Part shown: positions 53,329-63,555 of the stretch, piece by piece
Position numbering within the stretch: position 1 is the stretch's first letter
Layout: each line of letters starts with the position of its first letter
Source of the DNA: Pseudoroseicyclus tamaricis
Lineage (GTDB): Bacteria > Pseudomonadota > Alphaproteobacteria > Rhodobacterales > Rhodobacteraceae
Assembly: GCF_012070395.1 (NCBI RefSeq)
Contig: NZ_JAAFYS010000002.1
Span: 434,001 to 498,000 of the forward strand
Reading direction: 5' to 3'
DNA: 64,000 nt
Program-made: the position numbers and the translations under genes
The notes under the pieces: generated by a model
Told to the model about the DNA's origin: nothing
What the model saw: only the letters and a program-made list of their open reading frames with translations
Database searches by the model: none

Positions 53329-53568
53329 TCAGGCCAGCTCGACGCGGTAGCTCTCGATCACCGTGTTGGCGAGGAGGCGCTGGCACATGGCCTCCGCCTC
53401 CGCCCGGGCCTTCGCCTCGTCCGTCTCGGCGAGGTCGAGCTCGATCACCTTGCCCTGCCGCACGCCCTCGACGCCGGCAAAGCCGAGGGAGCCGAGCGCG
53501 TGGCGGACGGCCTCACCCTGGGGGTCGAGGACGCCGTCCTTGAGCATGACGGTGACGATGGCTTTCAT
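53329..53568 (-). CDS. purS: Phosphoribosylformylglycinamidine synthase subunit PurS
   Basis: 79 aa: MKAIVTVMLKDGVLDPQGEAVRHALGSLGFAGVEGVRQGKVIELDL is the PurS signature, a ferredoxin-like fold that links PurL and PurQ. Full length. 70 bp downstream of purC on the same strand. Its ribosome site is GGACCGATCC. Confidence 0.96.
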   Translation of the reverse strand: MKAIVTVMLKDGVLDPQGEAVRHALGSLGFAGVEGVRQGKVIELDLAETDEAKARAEAEAMCQRLLANTVIESYRVELA

Positions 53569-53638
53569 GGGATCGGTCCTGCAGGTCTCGGGCGGCGGGG
53601 CGACGGGAGGCGGGGCAAACGGCGCCCCGCCCGCCTTC

Positions 53639-54400
53639 CTAGTTGATCAGCGTCGGCTTCGGCCGGTGGGTGACGTTGGAGGGCAGCACGCCGAGCCGGC
53701 GGGCCACCTCCGTGTAGGCGTCGCTCAGCGAGCCGAGGTCGCGGCGGAAGACATCCTTGTCGAGCTTGGTGCCCGTCTCGACATCCCACAGCCGGCAGCT
53801 GTCGGGCGAGATCTCGTCGGCGACGACAAGGCGGGGATAATCGTTCTCCCAGATGCGGCCGACCTCGATCTTGAAGTCGACGAGCTTGATGCCGACGCCG
53901 TGCATGACGCCGGACAAGAAGTCGTTCACGCGCAGCGCGAGGGAGACGATGTCGTCGAGGTCCTGCTGCGTCGCCCAGCCGAAGGCGATGATGTATTCCT
54001 CCGGCACCAGCGGGTCGCCCAGCTCGTCGTTCTTGTAGGAGAACTCGACGATCGGGCGGGGCAGCACGGTGCCCTCCTCCATCCCCAGCCGCTTGGCCAT
54101 GGAACCGGCGGCGAAGTTGCGCACGATCACCTCGAGGGGGATGATCTCCACGTGGCGGATCAGCTGCTCGCGCATGTTCAGGCGGCGGATGAAGTGCGTC
54201 GGGATGCCGATGCTCTGCAGGCCGGTCATGAAGAACTCGCTCAGGCGATTGTTCAGCACGCCCTTGCCGTCGATCACGTCCTTCTTGGCGCCGTTGCCGG
54301 CGGTGGCATCATCCTTGAAATACTGCACGAGCGTGCCCGGCTCCGGGCCTTCGTACAGGATCTTCGCCTTGCCTTCGTAGACCTTCTTGCGGCGTGCCAT
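53639..54400 (-). CDS. purC: SAICAR synthetase
   Basis: 253 aa from [40 protein letters not shown], where a longer reading extends upstream into sequence with no family match. It joins CAIR and aspartate with ATP to give SAICAR. Motifs: [52 protein letters not shown], and [33 protein letters not shown] (SAICAR signature 2). First gene of purC-purS-purQ, divergent from the zeta subunit gene. Confidence 0.97.
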   Translation of the reverse strand: MARRKKVYEGKAKILYEGPEPGTLVQYFKDDATAGNGAKKDVIDGKGVLNNRLSEFFMTGLQSIGIPTHFIRRLNMREQLIRHVEIIPLEVIVRNFAAGSMAKRLGMEEGTVLPRPIVEFSYKNDELGDPLVPEEYIIAFGWATQQDLDDIVSLALRVNDFLSGVMHGVGIKLVDFKIEVGRIWENDYPRLVVADEISPDSCRLWDVETGTKLDKDVFRRDLGSLSDAYTEVARRLGVLPSNVTHRPKPTLIN

Positions 54401-54575
54401 GGTCTCTCCAATCCGAAATGCAGCCCCGGCGGCGCCGGTGGGAGATGTGCGGCCATCGCCCGGGCCCCGGGAAGGGGCCGGCCTCTTGGCTCGGCTCATA
54501 CGCCAAGCCCCCCTTGCGGGCAAGAGACGTGGCGGGCATATGAAGGGCAGACCGGCGCCTGATGAGGGAAGAAAG

Positions 54576-54890
54576 ATGAGCACCTTCGACGACCGTGAGA
54601 ATGCGTTCGAGGCCAAATTCGCCCACGACGCCGAGATGAAATTCCGGGCCGAGGCGCGCGCCAACAAGCTCCTGGGCCTCTGGGCCGCCGGGCTCTTGGG
54701 CAAGGAGGGCGCCGAGGCCGATGCCTACGCCTCCGAGGTCGTGCGCTCCGATTTCGAGGAGGCCGGCAGCGAGGATGTCTTCCGCAAGGTGAGTGGCGAC
54801 CTCGGCGACAAGGCCGACGAGGCGACCATCCGCACCAAGATGGCCGAATGCACGGTGCAGGCGAAGGAATCTCTCCTCAAGGAGAGCTGA
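54576..54890 (+). CDS. F1Fo-ATPase inhibitor zeta subunit (DUF1476)
   Basis: 104 aa from [42 protein letters not shown]. Matches DUF1476, shown in Paracoccus denitrificans to be the zeta subunit that blocks ATP hydrolysis by the F-ATPase. The acidic four-helix bundle with [24 protein letters not shown] is typical. It is divergent from purC. A terminator follows at 54937. Confidence 0.93.
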   Translation: MSTFDDRENAFEAKFAHDAEMKFRAEARANKLLGLWAAGLLGKEGAEADAYASEVVRSDFEEAGSEDVFRKVSGDLGDKADEATIRTKMAECTVQAKESLLKES

Positions 54891-54936
54891 CGCCGCCGCG
54901 GGGCCGCCCGCCGCAGCCACCAGACCAGCGCCAGAC

Positions 54937-54962
54937 AGGCCGGGCCCGCGCCCGGCCTTTTT
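54937..54962 (+). terminator. Rho-independent terminator of the zeta subunit gene
   Basis: Stem AGGCCGGGC / GCCCGGCCT, loop CCGC, followed by a run of five T counting the stem end. 47 bp after the stop at 54890. Confidence 0.85.
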
Positions 54963-55089
54963 CGTGGGCGATCCGCCGTCATGTCCGCGCGGAGCCGCCG
55001 CCGCGAGATTGCGCACAATTGGCGGCTTAACACTCCGTTCAACCCCCTCCCCTAGTCCCGCGCGGCCAGCAACCGGGGGAGTGGGCCGC

Positions 55090-57150
55090 GTGTCGCAACA
55101 TCAACGTCTTGATCAGTTCCAGACCGTCCGGGGTGGCGAGTCCGGGGCGCTCCGCTTTCGCCTGCGCAGCCTCGTGCTGCCGCTGCTGGCGCTTGTCGGC
55201 TGCGGCTGGCTCTTGCGCAGCGAGCTGGCCGGACTCAGCCTCGCCGAGCTGAACGCCAGCCTCGCCGGCCATGGCGGCGGAGTCTGGGTGGCGGCGATGC
55301 TCCTCGGCCTTGTCGGACTCTGGTCCATGGGGAGGATGGAGGGGCGGCTCCACGCGATCCTCGCCACCGGCGTCGCGCGCCCGCGCGCGCGGCGGACAGG
55401 GATGCTCGCCGTCGCCATCGGGCAGGCGCTGGGGCTCGGCGCCCTCACCGGCGGCGCCGTTCGGATGCGCTGCCTGCCCGAATGCGGCATCTGGACGATC
55501 TCCAAGCTCTCCGTCGCCCTGTCGCTGGCCTTCCTCGCCGCGCTGACGGCGCTGACCGGGCTGGCCCGGCTGGGGATGGGCGTCGGCTGGGCCGGCGCCG
55601 TGGCGCTGCCCCTGCTGCTGACGCTCGCCCTCGCCCGCCTCGGCCCGATCCTGCCCGGCCCGGTGCCCCACCGGCGCCTGCGCGGCGCCGACCTCTCCGC
55701 CCTGCTGCTCTGGACGGCGCTGGATGTCGCCGCCTTTGCCGGGGCCCTCTGGCTCTTCCTGCCGCCGGGCGTGGCGCCCGTGTCGCTGGTGCTGGCGGTG
55801 ATGACGGCGATGGGCGTCGGCCTTCTCAGCCAGAGCCCCGGCGGCCTCGGCGCCTTCGAGCTGGTGCTGCTGGCGCTGCTGCCCGGCGTGCCGGAGGCGG
55901 AGCTTCTGGCTGCCGTCCTCGCCACCCGCATCGCCTGTCAGGGCGTGCCGGCCCTCGGCGCCGCCCTGCTCCTCCTGCGCCGCCCTGCCCCGGCCCGCGC
56001 GCCGGAGCTGACGCTGACGAAACCCGACTCGCGCCTCGCCGCCATGGCCGCCCCGCCGGAGGCCGGCTGGGGCCTCGCCTACCAGGGTGGCGCGCTGGCG
56101 CTGGCCCGCTGCGGCACGCGGGGCTGGCATTTGCGGCACGCACCGGGCACGCTCGCCGCGCTCGGCGCCCCGCTGGGGACGGCGGATTTCGCCGGCCTGC
56201 AGCAGCTTGCCCGCCATCTCGGCCGCCGCGCCCTCGCCTATGACATAGACGCCCGCACCGCCGCCGCCGCCCGCCGCGCCGGCTGGGTCGTCACCCCCCT
56301 CTCCACCCGCGCCTCGCTGGACCCGCAGGAGTGGCGCCTCGATCGCCCCGCCTGCCGCCAGCTGCGGCGCAAGCTGCGCGGCGCCCGCAATGCCGGCGTG
56401 GTGGCGGAGCTCGCCTCCTACGCGCCGCCCTTCGCCGAGATGGGCGCCGTCGCCCGCGCCTGGGCGCTGAAATCGGGGCGGGAGCGCGGCTTCTCCACCG
56501 GGCGCTACGCGCCGGCCTTCGCGGCGCGGCAGGTGGTGATCCTCGCCCATTCGGGCGGCCGGCTGGTCGGCTTTGCCACCTTCCACGCCGCGCCGGGCAG
56601 CTGGTCGCTGGAGCTGATGCGCTGGCTGCCGGAGGCGCCGGCGGGCACGATGCAGACCGTCCTCGCCACCGCCATCGAGGAGGCGCGGCTCGCCGGGATC
56701 CACCACCTCAGCCTCGCCAACGCCCCCTCGCGCGAGCTGCGCCTGCTACGCTTCGATCTCAACCGGGCGCTCGGCGTCAGCGGGCTCGTGCAGTTCAAGG
56801 GTGCCTTCGGACCGGACTGGACGCCACGCTACGCCGCGGCGCCCTCGCGCCCTGCCCTCCTCTTCGGCCTAGCCGCCGCCGCGCACGCCATCTGGCGGCC
56901 CGATCCGTTGCCGGCGCCCTTTCCGTTTGAAGTTCCGGCCGGCGCATGCCATTCGCTGGGCGAAAATCCCCTGACCTCGCGGGAGACCTTTCCATGGCAG
57001 ACCTCCTCTCGACCCTCCTCTCCCGCCGCGACTGGCTTCTGGCCGACGGCGCGACGGGCACCAACCTCTTCAACATGGGGCTCGAAGCTGGCGAAGCCCC
57101 TGAGCTCTGGAACGAAGCGCATCCGGAGCGTATTTCGGCGCTCTATCTAG
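55090..57150 (+). CDS. MprF/LpiA-like membrane protein (flippase plus DUF2156-type acyltransferase)
   Basis: 686 aa from GTG (VSQHQRLDQF), ribosome site GGGGGAG. N-terminal half about 25-305 is hydrophobic (8 or so helices, with GIGQALGLGALTGGAVRMRCL-like UPF0104 segment and SQSPGGLGAFE), as in the MprF flippase. C-terminal half about 320-610 matches the aminoacyl-phosphatidylglycerol synthase domain (DUF2156): FSTGRYAPAFAARQVVIL and LAFASFHA-type strand GRLVGFATFHAAP. It may aminoacylate phosphatidylglycerol with Lys or Ala. The last about 55 codons overlap the next gene in another frame and look non-native. Confidence 0.82.
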   Translation: MSQHQRLDQFQTVRGGESGALRFRLRSLVLPLLALVGCGWLLRSELAGLSLAELNASLAGHGGGVWVAAMLLGLVGLWSMGRMEGRLHAILATGVARPRARRTGMLAVAIGQALGLGALTGGAVRMRCLPECGIWTISKLSVALSLAFLAALTALTGLARLGMGVGWAGAVALPLLLTLALARLGPILPGPVPHRRLRGADLSALLLWTALDVAAFAGALWLFLPPGVAPVSLVLAVMTAMGVGLLSQSPGGLGAFELVLLALLPGVPEAELLAAVLATRIACQGVPALGAALLLLRRPAPARAPELTLTKPDSRLAAMAAPPEAGWGLAYQGGALALARCGTRGWHLRHAPGTLAALGAPLGTADFAGLQQLARHLGRRALAYDIDARTAAAARRAGWVVTPLSTRASLDPQEWRLDRPACRQLRRKLRGARNAGVVAELASYAPPFAEMGAVARAWALKSGRERGFSTGRYAPAFAARQVVILAHSGGRLVGFATFHAAPGSWSLELMRWLPEAPAGTMQTVLATAIEEARLAGIHHLSLANAPSRELRLLRFDLNRALGVSGLVQFKGAFGPDWTPRYAAAPSRPALLFGLAAAAHAIWRPDPLPAPFPFEVPAGACHSLGENPLTSRETFPWQTSSRPSSPAATGFWPTARRAPTSSTWGSKLAKPLSSGTKRIRSVFRRSI

Positions 57151-58007
57151 GCGCCATCGAGGCCGGGTCGGACATCTTCCTCACCAACTCCTTCGGCGGC
57201 AACGCAGCGCGGCTGAAGCTGCATGGCGCCCAGGACCGGGCGCGGGAGCTCAACCGCATGGCAGCCGAGATCGGTCGCGAGGCGGCCGACAAGGCCGGGC
57301 GGCCCGTCGTCGTCGCCGGCTCCGTCGGGCCGACGGGGGAGATCATGGAGCCGATGGGGGCGCTGACGAAGGCCTCCGCCGTCGAGATGTTCCACGAGCA
57401 AGCCGAGGGGCTGAAGGAGGGCGGCGCCGACGTGCTCTGGGTGGAGACGATCTCCGCCGCCGAGGAATTCAAGGCTGCCGCCGAGGCCTTCGCGCTGGCA
57501 GACATGCCCTGGTGCGGCACGATGAGCTTCGACACCGCGGGTCGCACGATGATGGGCCTGACGGCGGCGGAGCTGGTGAAGCTGATCATGAAGCTGCCGA
57601 ACCCGCCGGTCGCCTTCGGCGCCAATTGCGGCGTCGGCGCGTCCGATCTCATCCGCACCACGCTGGCCTTCTCGGCCGCGGGGCCGGAGCGGCCGCTGAT
57701 CGCCAAGGGCAATGCCGGCATCCCGAAATACGTCGACGGACACATCCATTACGACGGCACGCCGGCCCTGATGGCCGAATACGCGCTTCTCGCCCGCAGC
57801 GCGGGGGCGACGATCATCGGCGGCTGCTGCGGCACGATGCCCGAGCACCTGCGCGCCATGCGCGAGGCGCTGGAGACGCGCGAGCCCGGCCCGCGCCCGG
57901 CGCTGGAAGAGGTGGTCGAGGCGCTCGGCGGCTTCTCCTCCGCCTCCGACGGATCGGGAGAGGACGCCCCGCAGCGCCGCGCCCGCACCGGGCGCCGCCG
58001 GCGCTGA
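56994..58007 (+). CDS. bmt: Homocysteine S-methyltransferase (betaine type, Bmt)
   Basis: 337 aa from MADLLSTLLSRRDWLLADGATGTNLFNMGLEAGEAPELW, with GGGAGACC ribosome site. Zinc-dependent methyltransferase with the three cysteine ligands: GANCGVGASD and GGCCGTMPEHL. It matches the Bmt/betaine-homocysteine methyltransferase clade of alphaproteobacteria rather than MetH. C-terminal 35 residues are Gly/Ser/Arg-rich. It begins 157 bp inside the reading frame of the MprF-like gene, in a different frame. Donor specificity (betaine versus others) is inferred from family only. Confidence 0.87.
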   Translation: MADLLSTLLSRRDWLLADGATGTNLFNMGLEAGEAPELWNEAHPERISALYLGAIEAGSDIFLTNSFGGNAARLKLHGAQDRARELNRMAAEIGREAADKAGRPVVVAGSVGPTGEIMEPMGALTKASAVEMFHEQAEGLKEGGADVLWVETISAAEEFKAAAEAFALADMPWCGTMSFDTAGRTMMGLTAAELVKLIMKLPNPPVAFGANCGVGASDLIRTTLAFSAAGPERPLIAKGNAGIPKYVDGHIHYDGTPALMAEYALLARSAGATIIGGCCGTMPEHLRAMREALETREPGPRPALEEVVEALGGFSSASDGSGEDAPQRRARTGRRRR

Positions 58008-58023
58008 CCGGCCGCCACGGGGA

Positions 58024-58068
58024 GCGGAAACCATATGGTTTCCGCCTTCGATTTCCATATGGAAATCG
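58024..58068. repeat. CATATG-centred palindrome pair C
   Basis: Two perfect palindromes separated by three bases: a 22-bp one at 58024-58045 (arm GCGGAAACCAT, centre CATATG) and a 20-bp one at 58049-58068 (CGATTTCCATATGGAAATCG). It follows the bmt stop. Its arms repeat GGAAATCG/CGATTTCC, the same 8-mer as in elements A and B, so it is probably related. Confidence 0.75.
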
Positions 58069-58128
58069 GCGCCCGGCGGGAGCGGCGCGCCTCGGTTGAG
58101 GCCGATGCTCTGCGCCGCCGCCGGGGGA

Positions 58129-58172
58129 CGGAAATCGTGCGATTTCCGTGCACGAATTCCGCGCGGAATTCG
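58129..58172. repeat. Double-palindrome element, copy B
   Basis: 44 bp: CGGAAATCG-TG-CGATTTCCG (58129-58148), spacer TGCA, then palindrome CGAATTCCGCGCGGAATTCG. Reverse complement of copy A except for the TG/CA loop. It begins 5 bp after the proA stop at 58178 (reading the minus strand). Confidence 0.85.
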
Positions 58173-58177
58173 TCTTC

Positions 58178-59443
58178 TTAGCGGCGGACGGCGCCCTTGC
58201 CATCGACGAGGTACTTGAAGCTGGTCAGCTGCTCGGCGCCCACCGGGCCGCGGGCATGCATCTTGCCCGTCGCGATGCCGATCTCCGCCCCCATGCCGAA
58301 CTCGCCGCCATCGGCGAACTGGGTGGAGGCGTTGCGCATCAGGATCGCCGAATCGAGCCGCTGGAAGAAATGCGCGGCGGCCTGGTCATCCTCGGTGATG
58401 ATCGCGTCGGTGTGGTTGGAGCCGTAGGTGCGGATGTGGTCGATCGCCTCGTCCACCCCGTCCACCAGCTTCGCCGCGCAGATCATGTCGAGGAACTCCT
58501 TGCCGAAGTCCTCCGGGCTGGCCTTGACGGTGCCCGGCACCTTGGCGAGGTCGCCATCGGCCCGCACCTCGACCCCCGCCTTCATCAGCGCCTCGATCAG
58601 GATCGGCCCGTGCTGCGTGTAGAAGCGCCAGTCGATCAGCAGGCATTCGAGCGCCCCGCAGATGCCCGTCCGCCGGGTCTTGGCGTTGAGCACGACCTCC
58701 AGCGCCATGGCCGGATCGGCCGTGGCGCCGACATAGGTGTGACAGATCCCCTCCAGATGCGCGAAGACCGGCACCCGAGCCTCGCGCTGGACGAGGCCGA
58801 CGAGTCCCTTGCCGCCTCGGGGGACGATCACGTCGATATATTGCGTGGCCTTCAGCATCTCCGACACCGCCTCGCGGTCGCGCACGGGGACGAGCTGGAT
58901 CGCCGACTCCGGCAGGCCGGCCTGCTTCAGGCCGGTGGTCAGGCACTGGTGGATCGCCGTGGATGAGTTGAAGCTCTCCGACCCGCCACGCAGGATCGCC
59001 GCGTTGCCGGCCTTGAGGCAGAGCGCGCCGGCATCGGCGGTGACGTTCGGACGGCTCTCGTAGATGACGCCAACGACGCCGAGCGGCGTGCGCACGCGGC
59101 GGATGTGGATACCCGAAGGCATGTCCCATTCCGCGATCACCTGCCCCACCGGGTCCCGCTGCTCGGCGATGGCACGAAGCCCATCGACCATCCCCTGGAT
59201 GCGCCGCTCATCGAGCATCAGCCGGTCCATCATCGCCGGCGAGAGGCCCTTCTCCTCGCCGTAGACGAGGTCCTCGCAATTGGCGTCGATGATCTCCTGC
59301 CGCCGCTCCCAGAGGGCATAGGCGGCGCTCTGCAGCGCGGCGACCTTGCGGTCCTCCGCCGCGAAGGCCAGCTCGGCGGCGGCGGCGCGCGCATTGCGGC
59401 CGATCTCGTCCATGACGGCGGGGATATCGGTGAGGTCTTTCAT
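58178..59443 (-). CDS. proA: Glutamate-5-semialdehyde dehydrogenase
   Basis: 421 aa. Reduces gamma-glutamyl phosphate with NADPH in proline synthesis. Motifs: [69 protein letters not shown] and [18 protein letters not shown] (catalytic Cys), then [14 protein letters not shown]. Full length. proB lies upstream, with an APH(6)-like kinase gene between the two. Confidence 0.97.
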   Translation of the reverse strand: MKDLTDIPAVMDEIGRNARAAAAELAFAAEDRKVAALQSAAYALWERRQEIIDANCEDLVYGEEKGLSPAMMDRLMLDERRIQGMVDGLRAIAEQRDPVGQVIAEWDMPSGIHIRRVRTPLGVVGVIYESRPNVTADAGALCLKAGNAAILRGGSESFNSSTAIHQCLTTGLKQAGLPESAIQLVPVRDREAVSEMLKATQYIDVIVPRGGKGLVGLVQREARVPVFAHLEGICHTYVGATADPAMALEVVLNAKTRRTGICGALECLLIDWRFYTQHGPILIEALMKAGVEVRADGDLAKVPGTVKASPEDFGKEFLDMICAAKLVDGVDEAIDHIRTYGSNHTDAIITEDDQAAAHFFQRLDSAILMRNASTQFADGGEFGMGAEIGIATGKMHARGPVGAEQLTSFKYLVDGKGAVRR

Positions 59444-59470
59444 GGGCTTCGTCTCCTGTCGGGGAGCGGT

Positions 59471-60357
59471 TTACGCCCATTCCTGCCCTTTGGGAACATC
59501 GGCGAGTACGGCCGCGAGGGCCGAGGCCATCTCGGCGTCGATCCCGTCGTCATGGGGCGTGCCGGCGTTCCAGATCTGGCTGATGCCGCAGAGCGCGATA
59601 GCCCAGGCGATGGGGCGGCCCGGCTCCTCCGGCGCGAGGGCCCGGGCGAGCGCCTCGATCCGGGCCGGGGCGAGCGCGAGGTCACGCCGTCCCACGGGGT
59701 TGCGGAAGAGGTTGGCCGCCTCGAAGCCGGGATCGCCGATCAGGCCCTTGGGGTCGATGGCCCGCCAGCCCTCCGGCGTCTCGATGATGTTGTCATGGTG
59801 GAGGTCGCCATGCAGCACCACCGGGGGGCGAGGGGCGGAGAGGAGGCGGCGGGCGATGGCGCGGGGGCGCGCGAGGTGGGCGGCCTGGCTCGTGAGGAGC
59901 GGGGCGAACATGTCCTGCAGCGGCAGGAGGGGCGCGAGGGTGGCGGCGTCGGAGGGGGGCTGTCTGCCCCCCGCGCCTGCGGCGCCCTCCCGAGGATTTT
60001 CGGGGACCAAAGACGAGGGGGCGTGGTGGAGGCGATGGATCAGGGCGGCGAGGGCGGGGAAGGTGCCGGCGTCGCCGTGGGTGCGGACGCGGTCGCCGAG
60101 GGGCGGGCCGGGGAGCCACTCGAGGAGCATGGCGCCCGGGGCCTCCGCGTAGAGGCGGGCGGCGGCGTGGCCCTGCCAGTGGCGGAGGGCGGTGGCGCCG
60201 CGGCGCTCCTCGGCGCCCGCCTCGGTGAGGAGCTTGAGGGCCGCGGGTCCCTGCGGGCTGTCGCAGCGGTAGATGCGGGAGGAGCGGGTCTCGGCGACGG
60301 GAGTGAGCGGGCCGAGCTGCCAGAGGCGGAGGAGGGCGGCGAGGCGGGAGGCCCCGC

Positions 60358-60361
<4 letters not shown>
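59471..60361 (-). CDS. APH(6)/hydroxyurea-kinase-like phosphotransferase with in-frame repeat insertion
   Basis: 296 aa from GTG, overlapping the proB stop by 4 nt (GTGA). APH(6)/HUR family: catalytic [39 protein letters not shown] (HGD-HxxN and metal-binding IDPKG). Residues about 114-137 ([24 protein letters not shown]) are encoded by the GC-hairpin repeat R5 and split the segment between ALIHRLHH and [19 protein letters not shown], which is normally continuous. Frame is kept (69 bp). It may still be active, as the insert is in a loop. Substrate unknown; position between proB and proA is unusual. Confidence 0.85.
59954..60022 (+). repeat. GC-hairpin repeat, copy R5, inside a coding gene
   Basis: GGGGGGC-TGTCT-GCCCCCC (7-bp stem), then GCGCCTGCGGCGCCCTCCCGAGGATTTTCGGGGACCAAAGACGAGGGGG. 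Nearly identical in both halves to R3 behind purB. 69 bp, a multiple of three, translated in the minus-strand kinase as 23 residues. Confidence 0.85.
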
Positions 60362-62519
<2,158 letters not shown>

Positions 62520-62524
62520 TTACC

Positions 62525-63025
62525 TCAGGCGGCGCCCCGGCTCAAGCGGCTCTCCCAATCGGCGCGGGTGAGACGGAAGCGGCGGATGGCGACGATGCGG
62601 CGGCGGGCCTTGGAGTAATCGAGCTGCATCGCTTCCTCGGTGAAGCCGAGCTTGAGGAGCACGCGCGCCGAGGCCGGGTTGTCCACCCAGGCCGAGCCGG
62701 TGATCTCCGCGCGCCCCTGCCCGAAGGCGATGGTCAGCGCGTAGGTGGCGGCGGCGGTGGCGATGCCCTGCCCCGCGAGGTCCAGCCGGTACATGTAGCC
62801 GATGTCGCCGGAGACGACGCCGACGGAGCCGAGCAGCTCCGCGCCGCGGAAGACGCCCCAGACGAAGCCGTCGCCCTTGAAGGGCTTGGCACGCCCTTCG
62901 GTGAAGGGGCGCGACGGCGGCCAGGGCCAGCCGCCGAGCTGGCGCACGACCTGCCAGTCGGAGACGAGGGCGTGGAGCGCGTCGGCATCCTCCGGAGAGA
63001 GCGGGCGGTAGGTCAGCGGCTCCAT
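62525..63025 (-). CDS. GNAT acetyltransferase 1 (RimJ-like)
   Basis: 166 aa from MEPLTYRPLSPEDADALHALVSDWQVVRQLGGWPWP (a Met five codons earlier is also open). GNAT features: LLGSVGVVSGDIGYMYRLDLAGQGIATAAATYALTIAFG (acetyl-CoA loop, normally Q/RxxGxG/A) and WVDNPASARVLLKLGFTEE. Small-molecule or ribosomal N-acetyltransferase; substrate unknown. Starts in the last 13 bases of the next gene upstream (GNAT 2). Confidence 0.88.
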   Translation of the reverse strand: MEPLTYRPLSPEDADALHALVSDWQVVRQLGGWPWPPSRPFTEGRAKPFKGDGFVWGVFRGAELLGSVGVVSGDIGYMYRLDLAGQGIATAAATYALTIAFGQGRAEITGSAWVDNPASARVLLKLGFTEEAMQLDYSKARRRIVAIRRFRLTRADWESRLSRGAA

Positions 63026-63555
63026 GGCATCCGCTCCCACCCGGCGCGCGTGAGGGTCAGCTCGACGCCCGGGAGCGCCTCGCCGTGGAAGAGGGAGTCC
63101 TGTATCGTCCGGCCCGTCTCGACGAAGCCGAGAGAGGCAAGGAGGTGGCCCGATGCGCGGTTCGCCTCGAAATGGCCGGCGTGGATATGGCCGGCGTGGA
63201 TCTCCCCCAGCTCCGGCCGGGCGCGGAAGACGTGTGTGAGGAAGGCGCGGCAGGCCTCCCCCGCGATGCCCTGCCCCCAGTGCGGCCGGTCGATGATCAG
63301 GCCGAGCCAGCCTGCCGCCAGCGTCACCTGCCCGATGAACCGGCCGTCCCGCACGACGGCAACCCGCTGGCCGCGCTCCGGATCGAAGGGCCGGAAGCGG
63401 CTGCGCGCGATGGCCTCGTCCATCGGGTGGGGCCAGACGGCGCAGTATTCGATCACCTCGCGGTTGGAGACCATGGCGAGGAAGGCGGGGAAGTCCTCCT
63501 CCCGCCGCTCGCGGAGGGTGAGGCGCGGTGTGCCGATGCGGACGGGGGCGTCCAT
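63013..63555 (-). CDS. GNAT acetyltransferase 2 with a five-residue duplication
   Basis: 180 aa from MDAPVRIGTPRLTLRERREEDFPAFLAMVSNREVIEY. GNAT_3 (RimJ/RimL-like): GLIIDRPHWGQGIAGEACRAFL is the acetyl-CoA loop. Then GEIHAGHIHAGHFEANRASGHLLASLGF, in which a perfect 15-bp tandem duplication (63172-63186 and 63187-63201) repeats five residues (IHAGH) just before the conserved N-x-ASxxL motif. Overlaps GNAT 1 by 13 nt and GNAT 3 by one base (TGATG). Confidence 0.88.
   Translation of the reverse strand: MDAPVRIGTPRLTLRERREEDFPAFLAMVSNREVIEYCAVWPHPMDEAIARSRFRPFDPERGQRVAVVRDGRFIGQVTLAAGWLGLIIDRPHWGQGIAGEACRAFLTHVFRARPELGEIHAGHIHAGHFEANRASGHLLASLGFVETGRTIQDSLFHGEALPGVELTLTRAGWERMPWSR
63172..63201. 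repeat. 15-bp perfect tandem duplication within GNAT 2
   Basis: ATGGCCGGCGTGGAT repeated twice without change, in frame, adding five residues. It indicates a recent slippage event. Confidence 0.85.
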
